In this document: in pieces, positions 43,296 through 54,347 of the stretch | Layout of the letters: each line of letters opens with the position of its first letter | How positions within the stretch are numbered: the stretch's first letter is position 1 | Source: Flavobacteriaceae bacterium | Lineage (GTDB): Bacteria > Bacteroidota > Bacteroidia > Flavobacteriales > Flavobacteriaceae | Assembly: GCA_029243385.1 (NCBI GenBank) | Contig: JAQWSC010000009.1 | Location: 46,859 to 110,858 of the forward strand | Reading direction: 5' to 3' | Length of the DNA stretch: 64,000 nucleotides | The notes under the pieces: generated by a model | Told to the model about the DNA's origin: nothing | The model's input: the letters and a program-made list of their open reading frames with translations, nothing else | Database searches by the model: none | Made by a program: the position numbers and the translations under genes

Positions 43296-43764
43296 ATCTC
43301 ACATATTTTTATTGGTATTAACAGTTATATTGGGTTGTACACAAACGCCAAAAAAGGTGATTAAAACTACTGAACCTCAATTCAAACAAGAGGGTGTTTT
43401 GTATGTTACTCGACAAGCAGATACGCTACTAAACCAATTACTCATTGAAGTTGCCGACACACCCTATGAACGTGAAACTGGATTGATGTATCGATCTTCA
43501 ATGGAAAAGTATCAAGGGATGTTGTTTGTGTTTGACGAAGAAACTCAACGGTCATTTTATATGAAAAATACAGAAATCCCATTGGATATTATTTATTTGA
43601 ACAAAAACTTGGAAGTTGTAACAATCATACACAACGCTGCTTCCATGAATGAGCAATCGCTTCCTTCAAAAGTTCCTGCCCAGTTTGTATTAGAGCTCCT
43701 CGGAGGTCAAAGTAGCGCACTTGGAATCTTAGAAGGGGATCAAATCAGTTATTACATTCCATAA
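43288..43764 (+). CDS. DUF192 lipoprotein
   Basis: The ATG at 43288 gives a lipoprotein signal (SHIFLLVLTVILGCTQ) and 158 residues, overlapping the end of lgt. The DUF192 domain is clear: IEVADTPYERETGLMYRSSMEKYQGMLFVFDEETQRSFYMKNTEIPLDIIYLNKN, ending with the GGQSSALGILEGDQI element. Function unknown; members are small secreted beta-sandwich proteins. Confidence 0.9.
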   Translation: MLKSHIFLLVLTVILGCTQTPKKVIKTTEPQFKQEGVLYVTRQADTLLNQLLIEVADTPYERETGLMYRSSMEKYQGMLFVFDEETQRSFYMKNTEIPLDIIYLNKNLEVVTIIHNAASMNEQSLPSKVPAQFVLELLGGQSSALGILEGDQISYYIP

Positions 43765-43766
43765 AA

Positions 43767-43788
43767 AAAACCGCCAAAAGGCGGTTTT
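43767..43788. terminator. Bidirectional terminator between DUF192 gene and secDF
   Basis: AAAACCGCC and GGCGGTTTT flank a four-A loop. The A and T runs on each side allow it to stop transcription from both directions in the 47-base gap. Confidence 0.88.
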
Positions 43789-43811
43789 AGTATTATTTAT
43801 AAGCGTGTGTA

Positions 43812-46763
43812 TTACGATTTTTTAACTGCTTTTTTGGTTGTGTCAAACATAACCGGAGTCGCAATAAACAAAGAAGAATAGGTTCCTACGAGCACCCCAA
43901 CAATTAGGGCAAACATAAATCCTCGAATAGATTCCCCTCCAAAAGTAAAGATTGCTAAAAGCACTACCAAGGTTGTCAAAGAGGTGTTCAGCGTTCGACT
44001 CAGCGTACTGTTTAAAGCACTATTAACCAATTTCGGAAATTTTGAATTCGGACTTAGATTGACAAATTCACGAATTCTATCAAATACAACCACGGTATCG
44101 TTCAAAGAATATCCGATTACTGTTAATATCGCAGCAATAAATGCTTGGTTGATTTCCATATTAAAAGGCATGAATGTGTAAGTGATTGAAAAAATTCCCA
44201 ATACGACTAAAACATCATGGAATACAGCAGCAACCGCTCCCAACGAATATTGCCACTTTCTAAATCGAAGCAAAATATATAAAAATACTACGATCAAGGA
44301 TCCAAATACTGCTAAAAATGAATTTTTCTTAATATCATCCGCAATGGTAGGTCCAACTTTGATAGAGGACATAATTCCAGTTTGTTGCCCTTCTTGACCA
44401 TTCACGAAATCTTGATAGCTTAAACTCTGCGGTAAATAAGCATTTAAGGCTTCGTATAATTTTTCTTGAATTTCAACATCCACAGCAGCGCCTTCAACGT
44501 CAACTTTGTATTTGGTTGTAATTTTAAGTTGGTTAGCACTTCCGAAAGTTTTGGCCTCTGCACTTCCAAAAACAGCTTCCAAATCGGCTTGTACCTCACT
44601 TGGGTTCACTGCTTTTTCAAAACGTACAGTGTATGAACGACCCCCAACAAAGTCCACTCCTTGGTTCAATCCATTAGTAAACAATGAAAATACAGCTACA
44701 AGAATAAGAACTCCTGAAATCACGTACGCAAATTTTCTTCTTTCTAAAAAAGAAAAACTTATATTGGAAAATAAGTTTTTGGTTAAAGAGGTTGAGAAAT
44801 TCAATTCCTTGCCTTTGGCGTTGCGGCTATCGACTAGCATACGAGTAATAAATATGGCTGTAAACAATGAAGTGGCGATACCAATCAACAATGTAGTGGC
44901 AAATCCTTTAATGGGACCTGTACCAAACATAAATAGTATCAATGCCGTAAGACCCGTTGTTATGTTGGCGTCTAAAATCGAAGACAAAGCGTTGTTAAAC
45001 CCATCAGAAACTGCTTGTTTTTGCCCTTTCCCTTTGGTAAGTTCTTCACGGATACGCTCAAAAATAAGTACGTTAGCATCCACAGACATACCAATCGTTA
45101 ATACAATACCTGCAATTCCTGGCAATGTAAGTACAGCGCCCAGTCCAGCTAAAATTCCAAAAATCAATACAATATTAAAAGTCAATGCAACATCGGCGTA
45201 CAATCCAGCGCGACCGTAATAAAAAGTCATCCATAACAACACCAACGAAAGAGCAATTAAAAAGGAATTGATTCCACTTTCTATAGCTTCTTTTCCAAGG
45301 GATGGTCCTACGATTTCGGACTGAATTATTTCGGCAGAAGCAGGAAGTTTACCTGCTCGTAAAACGTTTGCAAGGTCAATAGCTTCGTTTAGGGTAAATT
45401 GTCCTGATATCTCAGAACGTCCACCTGAAATAGCTCCTTTTGAAACTCCTGGTGCGGAGTAAACAATATCATCCAAAACGATGGCAATGTTGCTTTGTTC
45501 TTTATAGGCCTTTCCTGTCATTTCTTCCCAAATACGAGCTCCTTTTCCATTCATTTGCATAGAAACAGCAGGTCCTCCAGAAGGATCATACGTTTGAGAG
45601 GCGTCTACTACAACACTTCCACTCAATTGCGGTGTATTGGATCTGTTAGATTTGATGACATACAAATCAACAACTTCCGAGTTTGGCGATTCTTTTCCCC
45701 ACAAAAAACGCGTATAGCGTTGTTCGGGAGACAATAGTTTTCTAACCTCGGGCATGTCCAAGTATTGAGATACTTTGGCAACGTCTTTTTTAGCAAACTG
45801 AGCAATAACAGGTCCTCCTTGATAGCCATTACCCACAATTAAATCAAACAATGGGTTTTGCAAAGCCACTGAGGTTGAATCTTGTGTAGCTTCTACATCT
45901 GCCAAAAGATCGTCGATATCTGAGCTTTCGGAAGTCTCATTTTTTGTATCCTCAACAGAGATAATGGTTTTTAGGTATTCGTTGGCTTGTGATAAAAAAG
46001 AATAATACAAATCATTTTTGTCTGTCTCCCAAAACTCCAATTGGGCTGTACTTTGCAAAAGGTTTTTGACTCGAGCTACATCCTTTGCGCCAGGAAGTTC
46101 AACCAAAATTCGCCCTGAAGTTCCCAGTCGTTGAATATTGGGTTGCGTAACTCCAAACTTATCTATTCGCTTGCGCAATACCTCAAAGGCAGAAAGGATC
46201 GATTCATCGATTTTGACTGCGATAATACGCTCCACTTCCTCATCAGTCATTTCAAAATTAATTTCATCGCTCAAAGTTCTATTAGCGAAGATGTCGGGAG
46301 AGGCTAATTTAGTGTCTCCTTTTATTGCATCAAATGCATTGAAAAACGACTGTAAATAGGTGTCGTCAGAATTTTTTTGAAGTTGATCAGCATCATTAAG
46401 CGCCTGATTGAATAGAGGGTCGCGAGAATTATCAGCCAATCCTTTGAGGATGTCTTTTACCGAAACCTGAAGGATTACATTAATTCCTCCTTTTAAATCG
46501 AGTCCTTTGTTGAGTTCTTTTCCTTTGGCGCTTTTGTAGGTCGTAAATCCATAAAGAGATTCATTTCCAATGGAATCCAAATAGGATGAAACCGCTAAGT
46601 CTCTTTTAGATAAATATTCATCTTCATACTCTGAAACTTGAACCTCAGCATACGTTTTGGCTGCTTTCTCCACGTCGGAAGTGATGAAAGTAAAGGACAA
46701 TTGGTATATACTTACGATTCCGAATAAAACGGCAAAAACTTTAATGAGTCCGTTATTTTGCAT
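43812..46763 (-). CDS. secDF: Fused preprotein translocase subunits SecD-SecF
   Basis: The ATG at 46763 (MQNNGLIKVFAVLFGIV) is preferred to 46826, because the -7 box at 46796 lies between. The 983-residue protein joins SecD (six helices, with a large periplasmic domain; LNKGLDLKGGINVILQV at the start, then VVGPSLGKEAIESGI and GGAGLTLPGIAGIVLTIGM-type helices) to SecF (QGVDFVGGRSYTVRFEKAVNP and GYSLNDTVVVFDRIRE). The proton-driven complex helps SecYEG pull exported proteins out. The fusion is usual in Bacteroidota. Confidence 0.96.
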   Translation of the reverse strand: MQNNGLIKVFAVLFGIVSIYQLSFTFITSDVEKAAKTYAEVQVSEYEDEYLSKRDLAVSSYLDSIGNESLYGFTTYKSAKGKELNKGLDLKGGINVILQVSVKDILKGLADNSRDPLFNQALNDADQLQKNSDDTYLQSFFNAFDAIKGDTKLASPDIFANRTLSDEINFEMTDEEVERIIAVKIDESILSAFEVLRKRIDKFGVTQPNIQRLGTSGRILVELPGAKDVARVKNLLQSTAQLEFWETDKNDLYYSFLSQANEYLKTIISVEDTKNETSESSDIDDLLADVEATQDSTSVALQNPLFDLIVGNGYQGGPVIAQFAKKDVAKVSQYLDMPEVRKLLSPEQRYTRFLWGKESPNSEVVDLYVIKSNRSNTPQLSGSVVVDASQTYDPSGGPAVSMQMNGKGARIWEEMTGKAYKEQSNIAIVLDDIVYSAPGVSKGAISGGRSEISGQFTLNEAIDLANVLRAGKLPASAEIIQSEIVGPSLGKEAIESGINSFLIALSLVLLWMTFYYGRAGLYADVALTFNIVLIFGILAGLGAVLTLPGIAGIVLTIGMSVDANVLIFERIREELTKGKGQKQAVSDGFNNALSSILDANITTGLTALILFMFGTGPIKGFATTLLIGIATSLFTAIFITRMLVDSRNAKGKELNFSTSLTKNLFSNISFSFLERRKFAYVISGVLILVAVFSLFTNGLNQGVDFVGGRSYTVRFEKAVNPSEVQADLEAVFGSAEAKTFGSANQLKITTKYKVDVEGAAVDVEIQEKLYEALNAYLPQSLSYQDFVNGQEGQQTGIMSSIKVGPTIADDIKKNSFLAVFGSLIVVFLYILLRFRKWQYSLGAVAAVFHDVLVVLGIFSITYTFMPFNMEINQAFIAAILTVIGYSLNDTVVVFDRIREFVNLSPNSKFPKLVNSALNSTLSRTLNTSLTTLVVLLAIFTFGGESIRGFMFALIVGVLVGTYSSLFIATPVMFDTTKKAVKKS

Positions 46764-46795
46764 AATCTTGGTTTTTTGTTCTAAATTAAGTCGAG

Positions 46796-46826
46796 CAAAT
46801 ATAGGATAACCCAAAAGATTTACCAA
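46796..46826 (-). promoter_or_regulatory. secDF promoter
   Basis: TTG, a 20-base spacer and TATATTTG (46796-46803) on the minus strand, 32 bases before the chosen ATG. Confidence 0.55.
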
Positions 46827-46866
46827 TTATATCTGCTTGGATTTCGGTTGATATAGGTAATAGAAA

Positions 46867-47802
46867 TTAGCCTAAAATGTCTTGCAGTGCACCATTCATG
46901 GTTCTGACTGCAGCGGCACTTTTTTCAAACTTCTCTTTTTCGGCTTGATTCAAGTTTACATCGACAATAGACTCGAGTCCATTTTTTCCAATGATACACG
47001 GAACTCCGATACAGATATCGGACTGGCCGTATTCTCCTTCTAGATAAACAGAACAAGGAATCATTCTTTTTTGATCATTCAAAATACTATCTACTAAATA
47101 AGCCACAGATGCACCTGGCGCATACCAAGCAGATGTTCCTAGAAGTTTGGTTAATGTTGCTCCACCTACCATAGTGTCAGCAGCTACTTTTTGGAGCGTG
47201 TCTTCAGATAAGAAACTCGAAACAGGATTGCCATTATAGCTTGCTAAACGAGTTAATGGAATCATGGTAGTATCTCCATGACCTCCAATAACCATTCCAT
47301 GGATATCGTTGGCTGGTTTGTCGAGTGCCAAAGACAAATAAGTCTTAAAACGCGAACTATCAAGAGCTCCACCCATTCCTATTATTCTATTTTTAGGCAA
47401 ACCAGTAGCTTTTAAAGCCAAATACGTCATGGTATCCATCGGATTGGATACAACAACAATAATGGTGTTTGGTGAGTGTTTTAGAACGTTTTCCGATACG
47501 GTTTGAACGATTCCAGCATTGATGCCTATTAATTCTTCTCGAGTCATCCCTGGCTTTCGTGGGATTCCTGAAGTAATGACAACCACATCACTATTAGCTG
47601 TTTTAGAATAATCATTGGTAACCCCAATGATTTTAGTGTTAAAGCCTAGAGTGGTAGCAGTTTGCATCATATCCAAGGCTTTGCCTTCAGCAAATCCTTC
47701 TTTGATATCTAGCAAAACGACTTCGCTTGCAATGCGTTGAGAAGCGATGGAATTGGCACATGTAGCGCCTACATTACCAGCGCCTACAATAGTTACTTTC
47801 AT
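46867..47802 (-). CDS. mdh: Malate dehydrogenase
   Basis: The 311-residue NAD-dependent enzyme interconverts malate and oxaloacetate in the TCA cycle. It has the Rossmann motif VGAGNVGATCA, the RKPGMTREELI substrate loop, VVVSNPMDTMTYLA, and the catalytic His in VIGGHGDTTMIP. The lactate dehydrogenase-like type with no N-terminal extension. It begins 29 bases after the gyrB stop and may share its transcript. Confidence 0.96.
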   Translation of the reverse strand: MKVTIVGAGNVGATCANSIASQRIASEVVLLDIKEGFAEGKALDMMQTATTLGFNTKIIGVTNDYSKTANSDVVVITSGIPRKPGMTREELIGINAGIVQTVSENVLKHSPNTIIVVVSNPMDTMTYLALKATGLPKNRIIGMGGALDSSRFKTYLSLALDKPANDIHGMVIGGHGDTTMIPLTRLASYNGNPVSSFLSEDTLQKVAADTMVGGATLTKLLGTSAWYAPGASVAYLVDSILNDQKRMIPCSVYLEGEYGQSDICIGVPCIIGKNGLESIVDVNLNQAEKEKFEKSAAAVRTMNGALQDILG

Positions 47803-47831
47803 GGTGTTTTTAATTATTAAATTGATAAAAT

Positions 47832-49775
<1,944 letters not shown>

Positions 49776-49808
49776 TTAATTGTTTTAACTGGTAATAAGT
49801 TATCCTAA

Positions 49809-49816
49809 CAAATATA
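49809..49816 (-). promoter_or_regulatory. Putative -7 box of gyrB
   Basis: TATATTTG on the minus strand, 36 bases before the ATG. No -33 element at the usual spacing. Confidence 0.4.
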
Positions 49817-49956
49817 AGGAAACACGCCGCCATTTATACCTAATAGCACCTGTAAAACCGATTAAGTTATCAACATTTGGGTGTTAAAAAAAAGTGCGTA
49901 ATTGACCTAAAATAAACCCAAAAACCTCAGCTATTTTTTAAGCATTAAAAAGACTT

Positions 49957-49980
49957 AAAAAACCACTCTTTAGTAAGAGT
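49957..49980 (-). terminator. Weak terminator overlapping the asnB stop
   Basis: On the minus strand ACTCTT-ACTA-AAGAGT is followed by GG and T6. The six-bp stem contains the stop codon. Confidence 0.5.
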
Positions 49981-51634
49981 CTGAATGCACTGTTGAAATC
50001 GCCCTTCCAGAAGGGTCAATCATATTTTTGAAGGCTTCGTCCCATTCTAGAGCAATCGGCGTGCTACAGGCGATAGAAGGCACTGAAGGAACTGTTAAGG
50101 CTGCCGTTTCTGACGGGAAATGTTCTTCAAAAATGCTGCGGTAATAATATTCTTCTTTTGACATCGGTGTTTGGACTGGAAAACGAAAACTTGCCTGCTC
50201 CATTTGTTTGTCCGAAACAGCTTCTTCAACCACTTCTTTGAGCGTATCGATCCAACTGTACCCAACACCATCACTAAATTGCTCTTTTTGTCTCCATGCA
50301 ACAGATTCTGGCAAATACGATTCGAATGCTTTTCGAACAACCCATTTTTCCATACGCTCTCCGTTAATCATTTTGTCTTGTGGGCTGATACTCATAGCCA
50401 CATCCATAAATTCTTTATCCAAAAAAGGAACCCTCCCTTCGATACCCCAAGCCGCAAGAGACTTGTTGGCTCTCAAGCAATCGTATTGATATAATTTATC
50501 GAGTTTTCGAACGGTTTCTTTGTGAAATTCCTCGGCATTGGGCGCTTTGTGAAAATATAAGTATCCTCCAAAAATTTCATCGGCACCTTCTCCTGAAAGC
50601 ACCATTTTGATTCCCATTGACTTTATAACACGAGCCATTAAATACATGGGAGTTGAAGCTCGTACCGTTGTCACATCGTATGTTTCCAAATGATAGATAA
50701 CATCCTTAATGGCATCCAAACCTTCTTGAATAGTAAATTTGATTTCGTGGTGAATGGTACCTATGTGATCGGCTACTTTTTGAGCCGCCGCCAAATCGGG
50801 AGAACCTTCAAGACCTACAGAAAAGGAATGTAATTGAGGCCACCAAGCTTCGGATGTATCGTCGGTTTCAATGCGTTTTTCAGCATATTTTTTGGCTACC
50901 GCAGAAGTAATTGAAGAATCGAGCCCCCCGGACAATAAAACGCCGTAGGGAACATCACTCATTAGCTGACGATGGATAGCATCCTCAAGAGCCTTTCGGA
51001 GGGTTTGAATATCAGTTTCATTGTCTTTGATAGCATCGTATTCCATCCAATCACGCTTGTACCAGCGAATCAATTCGTCGCTACCGCTGTGCAAATAATG
51101 TCCAGGAGGAAAGATTTCAATTTTATTACAAACACCCTCTAAAGCTTTCAATTCTGAGGCAATATAAAGCGTTCCGTGCTGATCCCATCCCATATACAAA
51201 GGAATAATCCCCATGTGATCACGGGCAACAAGATAGGAATCGTTTTGTTCGTCATAAATAACAAAGGCAAATATACCGTTGAGTTCGTCTAAAAAGGAAA
51301 CGCCCTTTTCTTTGTATAGCGCCAAAATGACTTCACAATCGGACTGTGTTTGAAAATTATAAGAACCTTCAAATTGTTTGCGCAACTCACGGTGATTGTA
51401 TATCTCTCCGTTTGCAGCCAAAATAAGCTGCTTGTCTTCACTAAAAAGAGGTTGCATTCCGGAAGCCGGATCTACAATAGCCAGACGTTCATGGGCTAAA
51501 ACCGCATTTTGGGAACTGTATATTCCACTCCAGTCAGGCCCTCTGTGACGGATTTTTTTTGACATTTCTAATAATTGAGGACGCAAAACAGATTCTTCTT
51601 GTTTTAGGTCTAAAGCACAAACAATACCACACAT
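49970..51634 (-). CDS. asnB: Asparagine synthase B (glutamine-hydrolysing)
   Basis: The 554-residue enzyme makes asparagine from aspartate, glutamine and ATP. Cys2 (MCGIVCALD) is the glutaminase nucleophile, with RGPDWSG and NGEIYNHRELR; the synthase half has SGGLDSS as the ATP-pyrophosphatase loop, and GEGADEIFGGY. Length equals E. coli AsnB (554). It stands alone with a 196-base AT-rich upstream gap and a weak hairpin at its stop. Confidence 0.96.
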   Translation of the reverse strand: MCGIVCALDLKQEESVLRPQLLEMSKKIRHRGPDWSGIYSSQNAVLAHERLAIVDPASGMQPLFSEDKQLILAANGEIYNHRELRKQFEGSYNFQTQSDCEVILALYKEKGVSFLDELNGIFAFVIYDEQNDSYLVARDHMGIIPLYMGWDQHGTLYIASELKALEGVCNKIEIFPPGHYLHSGSDELIRWYKRDWMEYDAIKDNETDIQTLRKALEDAIHRQLMSDVPYGVLLSGGLDSSITSAVAKKYAEKRIETDDTSEAWWPQLHSFSVGLEGSPDLAAAQKVADHIGTIHHEIKFTIQEGLDAIKDVIYHLETYDVTTVRASTPMYLMARVIKSMGIKMVLSGEGADEIFGGYLYFHKAPNAEEFHKETVRKLDKLYQYDCLRANKSLAAWGIEGRVPFLDKEFMDVAMSISPQDKMINGERMEKWVVRKAFESYLPESVAWRQKEQFSDGVGYSWIDTLKEVVEEAVSDKQMEQASFRFPVQTPMSKEEYYYRSIFEEHFPSETAALTVPSVPSIACSTPIALEWDEAFKNMIDPSGRAISTVHSDSY

Positions 51635-51830
51635 AGTTTTTAATTTTAAGCAAATATCCTGTTTATATTTAAATTTATCACTTAAAATAATTAAATAATT
51701 ACATATATAAAGTTATTTAAGTTAATTTCAAACAAAAAATAACTAAACACATATTCAAATCGTGATTTAATACAAAAATGTAAGAGGCAGCTTGGACAGG
51801 GTTTCGACATAAATTGTATCTTTGATTTAA
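51635..51830. other. AT-rich divergent intergenic region
   Basis: This 196-base gap between asnB (minus) and ftsE (plus) is very AT-rich. It holds an imperfect inverted repeat (CTTAAAATAA near 51680 with TTATTTAAG near 51712) and the ftsE promoter. No small gene is seen. Confidence 0.6.
51792..51824 (+). promoter_or_regulatory. ftsE promoter, leaderless candidate
   Basis: TTG at 51792-51794, a 22-base spacer and TATCTTTG at 51817-51824. The ATG at 51831 is only six bases further, so the mRNA probably has almost no leader. Confidence 0.5.
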
Positions 51831-52514
51831 ATGAGAACAGCTGCTATTAGATTTGAAAATGCGACCATTGCTCAAAGTGGAAAAACTATTTTGTCTGAAG
51901 TTACTATGGAAGTTTCCAAGGGTTCGTTTGTGTACTTGATTGGAAAGACTGGAAGCGGTAAAAGTAGCTTTATGAAAACCTTGTATGGAGATGTGCTGCT
52001 ATCAGAGGGAGAGGGAAGCATTGTGGATGTAAACTTGGCAAAGTTAAAAGATCGACAAATTCCTTTTTTAAGACGCAAACTTGGGGTGGTGTTTCAAGAT
52101 TTTAAATTGCTTTCTGATCGATCAGTTTACAAAAATCTACTTTTTGTACTCAAGGCAACGGGCTGGAAAGAAAAGTCCAAAATGGATGAAAAAATAACTG
52201 AAGTGTTGGGCAAAGTAGGACTTAGCAGCGAAGGGGCTAAATTACCTCACGAACTTTCGGGTGGAGAGCAACAACGTATCGCTATTGCAAGAGCGCTACT
52301 CAACAATCCTGAATTGATTTTAGCCGATGAGCCCACAGGAAATCTAGACCCAATCACCAGTATAGAAGTTATGGAGGTTTTACAGGAAATCAATCAAACA
52401 GGAACTACCATTTTAATGGCAACACACGACTACAACTTGATTGTAAAATACCCTTCCAAAACACTTAAATGTGAAGACGGGAAAGTGTTTGAAGTTGTTC
52501 AAAAGAAGAGTTAA
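51831..52514 (+). CDS. ftsE: Cell division ATP-binding protein FtsE
   Basis: The 227-residue ABC ATPase has Walker A GKTGSGKSS, the Q-loop in VVFQDFKLLSDRSVYKNL, signature LSGGEQQR and Walker B LILADEPTGNLD. With FtsX it controls peptidoglycan hydrolases at the septum. In the window no ftsX is adjacent, which is common in Bacteroidota. A GT2 glycosyltransferase gene starts eight bases downstream and two more follow. The near absence of a leader is unusual. Confidence 0.9.
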   Translation: MRTAAIRFENATIAQSGKTILSEVTMEVSKGSFVYLIGKTGSGKSSFMKTLYGDVLLSEGEGSIVDVNLAKLKDRQIPFLRRKLGVVFQDFKLLSDRSVYKNLLFVLKATGWKEKSKMDEKITEVLGKVGLSSEGAKLPHELSGGEQQRIAIARALLNNPELILADEPTGNLDPITSIEVMEVLQEINQTGTTILMATHDYNLIVKYPSKTLKCEDGKVFEVVQKKS

Positions 52515-52521
52515 TCAACAG

Positions 52522-53409
52522 ATGCTTTCAATTCTCATTCCCACATACAACTATAATGCGCACCCTTTGGTAAGCGAATTGCATCGTCAGGCGGAAAATG
52601 AAGGTATTGTTTATGAAGTATTGTGTTTCGATGATGGATCAACCCTTGAGATAGTAGAAAACCAAAAAATCAACTCGCTTACCAATTCTACATTCAAGAA
52701 ATTTGATTCCAACATAGGAAGAACTGCCATTCGAAACCTAATGGCCCAAAAGGCCTCTTTTGAATATTTACTTTTTTTGGATGCAGATATGTTTCCAAAA
52801 AGTGCTGATTTCTTGAAAAACTATGTCGCTGAATTACATATTTCCAAAGACAGTCAGGCTGTTTTTGGCGGGTGTGCTTACAATAGTTTGAATCAAAAAC
52901 GAGATTTACTTCGGTTTCGATATGGCCAAAAGAGAGAAGAACAGCCGGCCATCCTGAGAAATAAAAAACCATATAAAAATATTTATTCAGGAAATGTACT
53001 AATCCACAAACCTTTGTTCATCGCCACTAACACTATTCTTAAAAGTCGGTATGGACTCGATCTTTTTTTTTCATCTCAATTGCATCGTATAAAATGTATT
53101 CCCAAGCATATTGATAACGAAGTTTATCACAATGGATTGGAAAGCAATGCTGCGTTTTTGAAAAAAAGCAAAGAGGGTGTGAAAACTATTTGGTGGCTGT
53201 ATAAAAATAATCATATTTCAGAAGAACAAAGTCAATTGATTGTAGCGCATCGTTGGTTAAAAAAATGGAAAGTAGTAAAGTTGTTTAGGGTATTGGGAAG
53301 TGTTTTTATAGACCCTGTTGAACGGTTGTTGAAAAAGAACAAAGCGCCATTGGTTTTCTTTGATTTTTATCGCTTGTATTATTACGTAACCTCAAAAGGT
53401 GTTCAATGA
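52522..53409 (+). CDS. Family 2 glycosyltransferase
   Basis: The ATG at 52522 (MLSILIPTYNYNAHPLVSEL) gives 295 residues. GT-A motifs: FDDGST, a conserved NIGRTAIRNLMAQ and LFLDADMFP as DxD. No transmembrane helix, so it is cytoplasmic, and it would act on a lipid-linked glycan. It overlaps the next GT2 gene by 4 bases (ATGA). The donor and acceptor are unknown. Confidence 0.88.
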   Translation: MLSILIPTYNYNAHPLVSELHRQAENEGIVYEVLCFDDGSTLEIVENQKINSLTNSTFKKFDSNIGRTAIRNLMAQKASFEYLLFLDADMFPKSADFLKNYVAELHISKDSQAVFGGCAYNSLNQKRDLLRFRYGQKREEQPAILRNKKPYKNIYSGNVLIHKPLFIATNTILKSRYGLDLFFSSQLHRIKCIPKHIDNEVYHNGLESNAAFLKKSKEGVKTIWWLYKNNHISEEQSQLIVAHRWLKKWKVVKLFRVLGSVFIDPVERLLKKNKAPLVFFDFYRLYYYVTSKGVQ

Positions 53410-54341
53410 TATCTATAGTAATTCCATTGTATAATAAAGAAAAATACGTTTTAGCAACCCTACAAAGTGTATTTGATCAGACATATCAGAATTTTGAGGT
53501 TCTCGTTGTAGATGATGGATCAACAGATAATGGACTTGAATTGGTTAAATCAATCAAAGATTCTCGTATTCATATTGTAGAGCATTCGAAAAACAAAGGG
53601 CCTTCTGCTGCAAGAAATACTGGGATTTCTATGGCAAAAGGAGAAGTAATTTCTTTGATAGATGCTGATGACACTTGGATGTCCACATATTTAGAAGAAA
53701 TTATGAAGTTGGTTAAAGGCTTTCCAAAAGCGTCATTGTTTGGAACGTGCTACCAGGAAGTGTACTCGAACCAGAATGTAAGAGATTGTACAATTTTAAT
53801 GAGCACAAAACTTAAAAATCAACAATTTTATATTGCTAATTTTTTTGAAAGTAGTCTTGGAATGCCTGTTATTTGCCCAAGCAGTTTTTCTTTTAAAAAA
53901 AACATCTTTCAAACCATCGAGCCTTTTAATGAGTCCATTGATTTTGCTGAAGATGTGGATTTTTATATTCGAAGCAATTTGGCTTTCAAAATGGCTTATT
54001 CATACAAAGCACTCGTTAATGTAAAAATGGATATTCAAGGGCAAACTACCAGTCAATCATTGGACAGAAAAATACTGCCTAACCTAAACAGCTACGAAAA
54101 AAAAAATCGCAACAATTACAGCCTGATTAATTACCTTAATTTCAAACGGTATATGTTTGCAATGAAATACAAGTGGGATAAAAACAAAAAAGGAATGAAA
54201 CTTATGCTAGATTCAATGGACCGTTCTCATCTTACTATCAAACAAAAAATCTTGATAAGCATGCCTTTTTCCTTATTTTGGTTAATTCGAAGCTTCAAAC
54301 TAAGACTTCTTCGAATTGGCATTCGCTGGACAACTTTTTGA
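53406..54341 (+). CDS. Family 2 glycosyltransferase
   Basis: The 311-residue protein begins ISIVIPLYNKEKYVLATLQSVFDQTYQNFEVLVVDDGSTDNG, a typical GT-A opening, with LIDADDTWM as the metal-binding DxD and SIDFAEDVDFYIRS as the probable catalytic region. The gene overlaps its upstream neighbour by 4 bases and ends six bases before the third GT2 gene. It probably adds one sugar of a surface polysaccharide or O-antigen. Confidence 0.9.
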   Translation: MISIVIPLYNKEKYVLATLQSVFDQTYQNFEVLVVDDGSTDNGLELVKSIKDSRIHIVEHSKNKGPSAARNTGISMAKGEVISLIDADDTWMSTYLEEIMKLVKGFPKASLFGTCYQEVYSNQNVRDCTILMSTKLKNQQFYIANFFESSLGMPVICPSSFSFKKNIFQTIEPFNESIDFAEDVDFYIRSNLAFKMAYSYKALVNVKMDIQGQTTSQSLDRKILPNLNSYEKKNRNNYSLINYLNFKRYMFAMKYKWDKNKKGMKLMLDSMDRSHLTIKQKILISMPFSLFWLIRSFKLRLLRIGIRWTTF

Positions 54342-54347
54342 TACAAT

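Noticed and set aside
49867..49875. TTATCAACA, one mismatch from the DnaA box, near gyrB
   Set aside because: A single copy without DUE or further boxes, and no dnaA in the window; not enough for an origin.
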